From Strigops habroptila (taxonomy: Eukaryota > Chordata > Aves > Psittaciformes > Psittacidae), in assembly GCF_004027225.2 (NCBI RefSeq), contig NC_046358.1, forward strand, positions 257,001 to 321,000: a DNA stretch of 64,000 nucleotides, in the 5' to 3' direction. A program made the position numbers and the translations under genes. The notes under the pieces are model-generated. The model was not told where the DNA came from and did not search any database. It saw only the letters and a list, made by a program, of their open reading frames with translations. Positions 56,199 to 64,000 of this stretch are shown here, piece after piece (position 1 is the first letter of the stretch; each line of letters begins with the position of its first letter).

Positions 56199-57112
56199 TC
56201 AGATGGTGGTGGACACGATGGCACCGATGATGCAGATGGTGATGACCAACAGGATGAGGACCAGGAGCACGGAGCAGATGATGTTCAGTGCCTTGGCACG
56301 GGCACCGTGCTGCCGGGCACCCTCCACGTCCCCCAGTACCTTGCAGTCACGGGCCTGGGAGGGCAAATGAGGGGCTCAGTGGGCACAGGGGGCTGGGGGG
56401 GCCTGGCACAGCCCGGGGGGTGGTGGTGGCACCTCGGGGACAATATCACCCCAGGGCAGCAGGCGAAGCTACCAGCACTGCCCGTCCCCATTCCCGGGGT
56501 GGGCAGGTTTGAGGGCCTGCATCAGGGGAGGATCAGATCTGGGGTCCCAGGGCTGGGCGGCATCAGCGGGGCTGGGATGGGAGAGTGGATCTGGGTGTCC
56601 CAGGGCTGGGTGGCATTAGGAAAGGCTGGGATGGGAGACTGGGTCTGGAGGTCCCAGGGCTGGGCAGCATTGGTGGGGCTGGGATGGGAGACTGGATCTG
56701 GGGGTCCCTGGATGGGACAGCGGGCAGGAGGACATCGGAGGGAATGGTGGGGATAGGGCTGGTGCAGGGGGGTGTAAAGGGGGTCCCATGTCAGGCTGTG
56801 TCCGGGTCAGCGCTGGGTTGGGGGGTCCCGTTTGGCTCAGGGTGTGCCGGGGCGCCCTGTCCGGATGGAGGGGACGGGTCTGGGTCGGGGTTGTCGGATG
56901 GGGATCCCCGGTGTCCCCTCCCTCACCTTGATGGAGTAGATGAGCGCAGGGAAGCAGAAGCAGCCGAAGCAGCTCAGTCCATAGCCCAACAGCACGTTAA
57001 AGAGTGACCAGAGCACGTAGTCCCGGGGCTGCCCGACGGGGTCGCTTGCGGGGGTCGCGCCCGCCCCGGGGGGCTGCAGCGGGATCGACACCTCCGCCTG
57101 CCGCGGCCTCAT
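56199..57112 (-). CDS. IFITM2: IFITM2-like CD225 membrane protein, divergent
   Basis: Member of the interferon-induced transmembrane family, which restricts virus entry at membranes; this paralog's own activity is not known from sequence. Exons 56927–57112 and 56199–56354 give 113 residues. The N-terminus MRPRQAEVSIPLQPPG resembles what I recall of chicken IFITM2. The helix QPRDYVLWSLFNVLLGYGLS continues CFGCFCFPALIYSIK and is four residues longer than in human IFITM3. The CC pair becomes G-C (Cys51), with further cysteines at 48 and 53. ARDCKVLGDVEGARQHGARA is the CD225 loop, and its AKCLNI cysteine is Ala here (AKALNI). A C-terminal transmembrane helix ends in VSTTI. No N-terminal YxxΦ motif is present. 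An IRF-type motif is upstream. The exact paralog name is by memory of the chicken gene. Confidence 0.87.
56526..56712. repeat. 53-bp minisatellite in the IFITM2-like intron
   Basis: About 3.5 direct copies of a unit containing GTCCCAGGGCTGGG, GGCATCAG and GGGCTGGGATGGGAGACTGG. Confidence 0.9.
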
Positions 57113-57277
57113 GGTGGGACTGAGGAAGGGAGGGAGCGGGACCGGCCCCGCACCGCCCCCAGCCGCTGGGTTTGCACGCCGGGGTTCGGGGTTTCTCCTC
57201 CCGCTGGCTTCAGTGCCCATGACGAGCTCGTGCCACAGAACAAGGTCTGTGGCTGCCAAAAACAACGTCAGGGCGTG

Positions 57278-57287
57278 GAAAGAGAAA
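57278..57287 (+). promoter_or_regulatory. IRF/ISRE-like element of the IFITM2-like gene
   Basis: GAAAGAGAAA fits the IRF core GAAANNGAAA, about 170 bp upstream of the start codon. It suggests interferon responsiveness. Short motif, moderate support. Confidence 0.5.
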
Positions 57288-57814
57288 GAAGGAAACAGCC
57301 GGGAGGTGAAACTGTTTGAATCAGGCGAGCACCGGGGCGCGGAGCCGCAGAGCATGTGGGCCTTGAGCAGCAGCATCCTTCCTGCTGGGTGGCCGGGTGC
57401 TGGTGCCAGAGGCTGTATGGGGAACCGGCCCCGGTGGCTGCTGAGGAATGTGCGTTTTCCTGTTGGAGGCTGAACGGTTCCTCACCTGCTCCCCTGGGGG
57501 ATGCAGGAGTCGGGCTGGAGTCCTCGGGGTCTCCAGGCCTGAACCCACAGAGACCCCACGGTGGGGGTCCAGAGGGTGTTTGTGCTCCAGCCCCAACACC
57601 TCACGTATGGCACTGCAGGTAAAGCTGCTCACAGAAGCTCAATGGGGGTTCCCCATGTTGGGTGCTGGGGTCCCTCCTGGGGCACTGCTTCTGAACGGAC
57701 CCTGTGGCATTGGGGTGTTGGCCAGGGACAGCCACAGGGACCAAAAGCAGACGGTTTGTTCCTTATCCATCAGTTCTGAGCATCCACACAAGTGTTAACA
57801 CAAGCAGCTGACAC

Positions 57815-57910
57815 GCTGGAGGGAAGGGATGGGATCCAGAGGGACCTGGACAGCCTGGAGAGGTGGGAACCTCATGGAGTTCAACAAGGCGAAGCGCAAG
57901 GTCCTGCTTC
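57815..57910 (+). mobile_element. CR1 LINE fragment, internal
   Basis: GGGATCCAGAGGGACCTGGA, CAGCCTGGAGAGGTGGGAAC and AGTTCAACAAGGCGAAG match the CR1 reverse-transcriptase end region. It may extend further, to about 58040, in a diverged form. Confidence 0.8.
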
Positions 57911-58780
57911 CAACGGGGATACAGGAAGCCCTGCTGAGATTTCAGCCCAGAGCATCCCGGGAAGCCCCAGCACATTTTGCCTGTGTTGGCTGATGGAGGA
58001 GCTGGGGAGCGCTCTGGGGGTGCACAGTGACTCCAAACCTGTGTCATTCCCAATGGACACCACCCCTGGGGCAGCGATGTGCTGGGAGGGATTTGGGCAG
58101 AACGAGCTGGATTCCGCTCCTGCGGGGTCCGGGAGGAAGCAGGAAGGGGCGGGAGCGTGCGGGATGCAGCACATCACCCGGCTCCTTGCCAGCCCCTTGT
58201 GCAAGGGCTGCGGCCGCTGCCAACTTTGCGGGGCCGGAGCCGGCGCCCGGGGGCTCAGCGTGAAGGTTTACAGGGGGGTTTCTGGCCTCATAAGCAGCTC
58301 CTTGGGCCCTGATGGGCGCTGATGGGACGTTCACATCCATGGGATGCCCTTGTGGGCAGGGGCAGCCTCCCCGTGGCTTCTCCCCAAAGGAAGAAGCGGA
58401 GGAACGGGTGATTCACCAGGGGGCGGCTCTGCACAAACCCCTGTTGTTGAGGTGGGGCCGCTGACACCGCCTCCCGAGCGCGGCTGCTTGGCAGGAGCTC
58501 CGTGTTCTTGAAAGTGAAAGACTTCATTTCGCATCCTCGCGGGGCCCCAGCCCCGAGGCCCTGAGGATGAGGAGCACGAAGGCTTCCAGCGAGCTTTGGG
58601 AGGGGGGAGCTGGGTCAGCCATGTGCTTGAGGCTCTGCCAGGTGGGATTGTGCCAGGGTTTGCCGTGCGGTCTTGCCTGGGTCCTGTTGGATGCTGGTGA
58701 AGCCAGGCAGGGCCATGTGCTGGCACGAGGGTGCTGCCGCTTCCCGCTACCTCGTGATGGTTGTGTGAAGGGTTGGTGCT

Positions 58781-59315
58781 TGTCGTGGTCCAACAGAGCC
58801 CCACGGGGCCGTTGCTCCATCCCCACCGGTGGGATGGGGAGAAAAGTGGAAGGGTAAGAATGAGGAAATGCGTAGGCTGGGATAGAGGCAGCTCAATAGG
58901 GAAAACAAAAGCAAAGTAAGGAATTCTTTCACCCTTCCCATCACAGGCGGGGGCGCAGGTGGGGGTTCAGCCATGCCCAGGGCTCACACGTCACGGTCAC
59001 TTGGGAAGACAACATTGATCCAAATGTCCCCTTTCCTCCTCCTTCCCGTAACTTCATATGCTGAGTGTGACGCCACATGGTCTTGGATATTGCGGGGTCA
59101 GTGGGGATCAGCTGTTCCAGCTGTGTTCCTCCCAACTCCTTGTGCCCCCCCTGCCTGCTTGCTGGGGGAGGAGCACAGCCCTTGGCTCTGTGTAAGCCCT
59201 GCGCAGCAATAACCAAACATCCTGTGTTACTCACCCTGTTCCAGCACAAACCCAAACCAGCCCCAGTGCAGCCACTGGGAGGGAAATTAACCCAGTCCCA
59301 GCCAAGCCCAGCACA
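58781..59315. mobile_element. Solo LTR of an avian endogenous retrovirus
   Basis: A block of about 535 bp starting TGTCGTGGTCCAAC and ending CCAAGCCCAGCACA, so the ends are TGT...ACA. Internal text such as GCAGCAATAACCAAACATCC and CCTCCCAACTCCTTGTGC matches an LTR that is frequent in bird genomes. It is a fossil without internal retroviral genes, moderately diverged, probably left by LTR recombination. ERV class and strand are not resolved. It sits between two interferon-type IFITM genes. Confidence 0.75.
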
Positions 59316-59517
59316 ACGTGGGCAAGCTTTGAGGGGCAGTCCCTGCCCCGCTTCACCCCAGGAGCAGCCCTGCCCGGTGATCCGGGATGGAGCCACATCG
59401 CCCACAGCTTCCCCTTCCCTCCGGAAGCGCATCCCGGCCCCGCTGCCGCACATGTGGCTGCACAGTCCTGACCCAGCTCCTCTGGCTGAAGCTGTTTGCG
59501 CTGCCCCACGGCCCAAA

Positions 59518-59838
59518 ATCACAGAATCGCACAATCAGCCAGGTTGGAAAAGACCTTTAAACTCATCAATTCCAATCTTTACCCCAGCACTGCCAAGGCC
59601 AGCACTAACCCATGGCACTGAGGCCTTGGCTACACGGGGTGTGAACACTTGCAGGGCCGGTGACTCCAGCCCTGCCCTGGGCAGCCTGTTCCAATGCCTG
59701 AGCACCCTTTGGGGAAGGAATTGTTCCTCATCTCCATCTAAACCTCCCCTGGGGCAGCTTGAGGCCGTTTCCTCTTGTCCCATCCCTTGTTCCTTGGGAG
59801 CAGAGACCAGCCCCCTCCTGGCTCCATCCTCCTGGTGA
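59518..59838 (-). mobile_element. CR1 LINE fragment (second subtype)
   Basis: Reverse complement of the type at 39075, with CAGGTTGGAAAAGACCTTTA, GGGGAAGGAATTGTTCCTCA and CTTGTTCCTTGGGAGCAGAG. Confidence 0.93.
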
Positions 59839-60091
59839 CACCCCAGCAGAGGTGAGGTGCTACCCGCATCCTTGGGGTGAAGGTGAACTTTACAAGCACT
59901 TTACTTACTGTATGGATGCCTCTTCCCTATGAGTACCCAGGTTCACCAAACTCAGCGCATCCATGATGCTCTGAGCCAAGGGCCCATCTCCCCCTCCAGG
60001 CCTGTTTCTCAGCCGGCCAAGCTGGGGTGGGGGGACCTCAAACCACCCCCTGCCAAAATGAACCCGAGCTGGGGCAAAAGTGAAAGAAACC

Positions 60092-60097
60092 TTTATT
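60092..60097 (-). terminator. IFITM1-like poly(A) signal
   Basis: Minus-strand AATAAA about 255 bp after the stop codon. Confidence 0.75.
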
Positions 60098-60352
60098 TGA
60101 ACTGGGTTTTTGGAAGGAGGCACTTCTCCTCAGGGGCACTCGGGGCTGTAAATCAGAGCAAAGCAGCAAGCAGGAAAACACACTCTGCTCCTTTGCTATG
60201 GGCAGCTTTTGGGAGCTCAGTTCCCAAAGTGCATCCATGTACTTCCAGGAAGGCAAAGGAAGGCTCTGCAGGGGCTGTGAGCAGCGACGGAAGCAGGACA
60301 GGACCCCAGCAGGCTCTGGAGTGCTCCGGGGAGGTGTGCTCCGGGGGGGCGG

Positions 60353-61311
60353 CTAATTGGGGCCATAGAAGGGGTAATGCTCCTGCTCATATCTGAAGCC
60401 TTTCATGGCAGCGATGGTGCCGGTGGCGACGAGGACGACGATTAAGATGGAGAGGGCGAGGAGGGCAATGGTGAGCACCAGGGCGGTGATGTTGAGCTGC
60501 TTGGCGGTGGAGCCATAGCTCCGCGCTCCGCTGTAGTCACCGAGCACTTTGCGGTCCCTGGACTGGGGGAGCCAGAGGGGACAGTCAGTGGGTTTGGAGG
60601 TGGGGGGGACAATCAGTGGGGTTGGGGTAAAGGGGACAGTCAGTGGGTTGGGGGGAGCCCATGGAGGGGGACGCCCCAGGGGCGTCAAGGCTGCAGGTGG
60701 GTGGGAGAGGTGCTGACCCCTTCTCCAGAACCTCCAGCCAGGGCCAGTGGTCCATGGCGGGAGTTTGGGGGTCCATTGGGCACCCTCGGGTTTGGGGCTC
60801 TGTGAGGGTCATGGTGCAGCCTGTGGTTGGGGACTCTGTGGGTCCATGGGGGCTCTGTGGAGTCTATGGGGCACCCCAGGGCTGGGGTTCTATGGGGCTT
60901 CCCTGACTTTGGGGGGCTCTATGGAGTCTATGGGGCACCCCAGGGCTGGGGTTCTATGGGGCTTCCCTGACTTTGGGGGGCTCGATGGGGTCTCCGGTTC
61001 AGTGGGGTCCCCTGGGCCGCCCCCATCCCACCGGATAGGTGATGACCGGGCTCCCCCCGCCCTCCCCTGATGGGACCCCCCCTCCGATGGGACCCCCCCC
61101 TCAAGTGGACCCCCACCTTCACGGAGTAGACGAGCGCCATGAAGCCGAGGCAGCAGAAGTTGGCGTACAGCGTGGTGCAGAGGGACCAGGCGAGGTGGTC
61201 GCGGGGCGGGGGCTCCGGGCGGGAGTCCAACGGTACCATGGCGCCCGGCGGCAGCCCCTGCATGTCCAGCGCCACCGAGAGCTGCTCGTAGGGTGGCCGC
61301 GATCGCTCCAT
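60353..61311 (-). CDS. IFITM1: IFITM1-like interferon-induced transmembrane protein
   Basis: Predicted antiviral membrane protein of the CD225 family. Exons 61117–61311 and 60353–60562 give 134 residues. The start [10 protein letters not shown] resembles what I recall of chicken IFITM1. Tyr8 lies in YEQL, a YxxΦ endocytic signal like human IFITM3 [24 protein letters not shown] continues into [12 protein letters not shown], with the palmitoylation pair Cys53/Cys54 and Phe57 (human Phe75) kept, while human Phe78 is Leu60. [20 protein letters not shown] is the loop. The third cysteine of human IFITM3 (Cys105) is Gln87 here (AKQLNI). A C-terminal helix is followed by a tail [11 protein letters not shown] longer than in mammals. 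An ISRE lies 60 bp upstream of the ATG. Confidence 0.92.
60575..60656. repeat. 33-bp tandem repeat in the IFITM1-like intron
   Basis: Three units based on GGGGACAGTCAGTGGGTT with variable G-runs. Confidence 0.85.
60857..60990. repeat. 65-bp tandem duplication in the IFITM1-like intron
   Basis: Two full copies of a unit with GAGTCTATGGGGCACCCCAG, GGCTGGGGTTCTATGGGG and CTTCCCTGACTTTGGGGG, plus the start of a third. Confidence 0.93.
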
Positions 61312-61370
61312 CCCGCGGGCGGCTCTGGGGAAGGCGCCGAGTCGCACCGGGGCCGGCGGCCTCCTGCGGA

Positions 61371-61382
61371 GGTTTCGTTTCC
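61371..61382 (-). promoter_or_regulatory. ISRE of the IFITM1-like gene
   Basis: Minus-strand GGAAACGAAACC fits the ISRE core GAAANNGAAAC, 60 bp upstream of the ATG. Human IFITM promoters have ISREs at similar places. The same 12-mer recurs at 63350. Confidence 0.8.
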
Positions 61383-61414
61383 CCGAGACCGAGTACGGGG
61401 CGGGGCGGTCCCTG

Positions 61415-61620
61415 CCTGGCGCTGCCCCCCCTATTCCTCTGCTCCCCCTTCCTCTGCCCCCCCTTTCACTGCCCCCCCCCCCCCGCCCCTTCTTTGCTGT
61501 TTTCTCTATTTTCTCCACCCCTTCCTTCCATGGCCCCTCATTTACCCCTTTACCCCCTTCTTTGCCCCTTTTTCTTTGCTCTCTTCTTTCCTCGTCCCCC
61601 TCTTTCCCCCCTCCCGGGGT
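61415..61620. repeat. Long polypyrimidine tract
   Basis: Nearly pure C/T on the plus strand for about 200 bp, including a run of 14 C, immediately upstream of the IFITM1-like promoter. Confidence 0.9.
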
Positions 61621-61812
61621 GGCCGTTTGGGGACAACCCCGAGCGTTTTGGCGTACTTGGCAAAGAAACCCGGAATAAGGTCCCTTCCCCATGGCACAGG
61701 GAACCCCCTTCCCTCCCGCCTTCAGCCCCATGCCCCAGCTCCCCCCTGCCGGCAGCTGCAGCTTCAGTGCAAGTGGTTGAGGCAGATGGGACATAACTTC
61801 ATGGCCCTAAAG

Positions 61813-62164
61813 TTTCATAGAGTCACAGCACAGTTCGGGTTGGAGGGACCTTAAAGCTCCTCCAGCCATAACCCCCTGCCACGGGCAGGGACACCTTCCA
61901 CTAGAGCAGGTTGCTCCAAGCCCCTGTGTCCAACTTGGCCTTGAACACTGCCAGGGATGGGGCAGCCACAGCTCCTCTGGGAAAAGTCTGTGCCAGCGCC
62001 TCAGCACCCTCACAGGGAAGAGCTTCTGCCTCAGAGCCCATCTCAATCTCCCCTCTGGCAGGTTAAAGCCATTCCCCTTGTCCTGTCCCTAGACGCCCTT
62101 GGCCAAAGCCCCTCTCCGGGTTTCCTGGAGCTCGTTTAGGCCCTGGAGCTGCTCTAAGGTCTCC
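61813..62164 (-). mobile_element. CR1 LINE fragment, about 350 bp
   Basis: Reversed CR1 from TTCATAGAGTCACAGCACAG to CTGGAGCTGCTCTAAGGTCT, with the GGGAAAAGTCTGTGCC variant. Confidence 0.95.
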
Positions 62165-64000
62165 CCAGAGCGCAGCAGAGGGGCAGGATCCCCTCCCTGA
62201 CCTGCTGCTCACGCTCTGGGGGTGCAGCCCAGCACATGGGGGGTTCTGGGCTCAAGCACACACTGAAGCTGGGTCATGGGGAGCTTGTCCTCACCAAACA
62301 CTCCAAGTCCTTCTCCTCAGAGTTGCTCTCAATCCATTCCCATCCAAAGTTATTACACAGATGGGCCTCTGTAGAATGACAGGGTATTACCTTTGTTAGT
62401 GCACTTTAATTCACATTATATATATTCACTGTATTCTATAAGGAGGTGATAAAATTTTACAGGCAACTCTGGGAATGTTCATGCTTAAAAAACCAAACCA
62501 AAGGACAGCCCGGCCCTGGGAAGAACTTTGCTTCTCAGCAGCTTCGAGCTGTCCATGAAGGATAAAGGATGTCCCAGGACAGGAGGGATGACGCCAGCAT
62601 CCTCCAGCATCCCAGCCCTGTGACACATCCTGGGTACCACAAACCAGTAACTCCAGCAAGATGGACCCCAGGGACACTGGGACTTGGTGATGAGCTCAGT
62701 CACCCTGTGCCAGAGCACTGGGAGGGTATAAGAACCCTCTGTAAAGGCACATTTGGGGTGCCCTCATCAGGCTGGGACCCCTCATGTGCATCAGTGTTTG
62801 CTCTGTTGTTCTGCACTATGTGTCCCAGCTTCTCTCCTTCATTGGCATGAATTCTTTGGAGAGCCATCAACATTCCCAAACCTCCTGCCCCCCACCCGGG
62901 GCCGCTAGTGAGGTGGGAAGAGGCTGCACTTTGGTCCCATGGGCGAAGGCTGCATGACCAGCGGCCTCCTGCTCCCGGTGCTGGAGAGGTGCAAGAAACA
63001 GGGAAAACAACCACTTCATTTCCCCAGATGTGCCTCTTCCACATCCATTGGGAGAGCCCTGTGCGGAGATCCCCTTCATCCCGGCCTCCTCCTCCTTCCT
63101 AACGGGACCGAGCTCCCTGCTCCACTGCCTTCCCCCCCGTTTGGCTGAACTGGGCTCAATTACCAGCTAATTACCCTGTGAGGGAACGAGCGCAGGGAAC
63201 CGCGATCCAGAGCTCTGGTGCCCTCTAGTTTCCCAGCTCTGGATGTGTTTTTCTCTCTATTAACTGATTTCCCCCCGTTTTTTGTCCTCCGCTGGAGCTG
63301 CAGCGAGGAGGAGCTGCTGCCTCGGCTTGTGCGGCGGCGAAGGGGAGCAGGAAACGAAACCAACCCGCTCTTTTCTTCTGCCGAGGCAAGAACCGGCCCC
63401 TGCATCGGTGTCGCGAGTTGTGGCCGCTCTCAGCCTGGCAAGCGGCTCCTCCAAGGCACACGGTCCGTGACCCCCCCACCGGCGGCGAGGCCGTGGTCAC
63501 CGTGGGCATAATTAAGTCTTATTGTTAATTAGTGCTGTGTTTTGCACAGGGCGAGCTCCAGCCGTCGCGCTTCCAAATGGCCCCGGGGGTCCCTGCATCC
63601 ATTCCCATGGGATCCCCGCACCTGGCATAGAGGATCATGGGGATCCCCGCCATGTGATCCCTGCACCCTGCAAGGGAGGCTCGGGGGGAAAGCCTGCACC
63701 CACCGGGCGGGCCGGGCGATGCTCGCACCGATGAGGCGGGATCACGGACCCCTCCCCAGACCGGACCCGACCCGCTCGGGCCCCGCAGCCCCTGCCACGG
63801 CCGCGCCGGAACGAACCATCCTCGCCGCGGGGGGAAGGGGTCGGGGGGCGGCCCCGCCGAGGCCCGCGTTACCCATCCCGCTGGCCCCCCGGGCTCCGCC
63901 GCGCAGAGAGTCGTTCCCCTCCCCTCCCGCCCGTATCCGCCGGGATATGGACAGGGATGGGAACGGGAACGGGGACACGGCCACCCCCCCCCCGCGCCCC
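62165..64000. other. Right-hand flank, CpG-rich end
   Basis: No exon is recognised. From about 63290 on CpG density rises and the end is extremely C-rich, like a promoter island. In other birds B4GALNT4 follows the IFITM cluster, so this could be its promoter; no part of its protein is visible. Confidence 0.45.
63350..63361 (+). promoter_or_regulatory. Second ISRE, no assigned gene
   Basis: GGAAACGAAACC, identical to the IFITM1-like ISRE but in inverted orientation and 2 kb away. No interferon-type gene is recognised next to it. Confidence 0.55.

Larger units (their letters stand above)
57290..60091. other. Intergenic region between the two IFITM genes
   Basis: It contains a short CR1 piece, one solo LTR and a second CR1 (listed separately). 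No CD225 motif or other exon was found on either strand. Confidence 0.6.

Noticed and set aside
63742-63984. Possible first exon of B4GALNT4
   Set aside because: The translation in either direction does not resemble the known N-terminus of that enzyme. Only the CpG island is supported.

Overview
This is a bird nuclear DNA window. It carries many CR1 LINE fragments in two subfamily types, is GC-rich with CpG islands, and has short introns. The gene order BET1L–RIC8A–SIRT3–PSMD13–COX8–PGGHG–IFITM5–IFITM–IFITM matches the conserved vertebrate block known on human 11p15.5 and chicken chromosome 5. The species is not resolved. No bacterial, plasmid or CRISPR features are present.

Layout. 0.8–5.4 kb: BET1L (minus), a Golgi SNARE. 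It diverges from RIC8A (plus, 7.2–17.5 kb), a chaperone and exchange factor for G-alpha subunits; a CpG island of about 1.3 kb lies between them. 20.4–25.0 kb: SIRT3 (minus), the mitochondrial deacylase. It faces PSMD13/Rpn9 (plus, 25.3–33.2 kb), a proteasome lid subunit, across a 304-bp bidirectional promoter. 35.8–37.0 kb: an intact COX8 heart/B-type gene (minus), the position where humans keep only a pseudogene. 41.6–53.1 kb: PGGHG/ATHL1 (plus), the collagen glucosyl-galactosyl-hydroxylysine glucosidase. 54.3–61.3 kb: three two-exon IFITM genes, all minus: IFITM5 (bone type), a divergent IFITM2-like gene, and an IFITM1-like gene. The last two carry interferon-response motifs upstream. 61.4–64 kb: a long pyrimidine tract, a CR1, a second copy of the interferon-response 12-mer, and a CpG-rich end that may lead to the next gene (B4GALNT4 in other birds).

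All nine coding models were built exon by exon from GT/AG junctions and stay in frame from start to stop. Predicted lengths are BET1L 111, RIC8A 539, SIRT3 353, PSMD13 378, COX8 69, PGGHG 690, IFITM5 125, IFITM2-like 113 and IFITM1-like 134 residues. Catalytic residues line up with the human enzymes at constant offsets in SIRT3 and PGGHG.

The rest is introns, UTRs and repeats: about 16 CR1 pieces, one solo retroviral LTR, and an unusual number of GC-rich minisatellites. Several minisatellites abut splice sites or stop codons. I found no undescribed multi-gene system. The most interesting points are the intact COX8B, the structure of the IFITM cluster, the minisatellites at RIC8A exon boundaries, and an unexplained TATA-plus-donor promoter between PGGHG and IFITM5.
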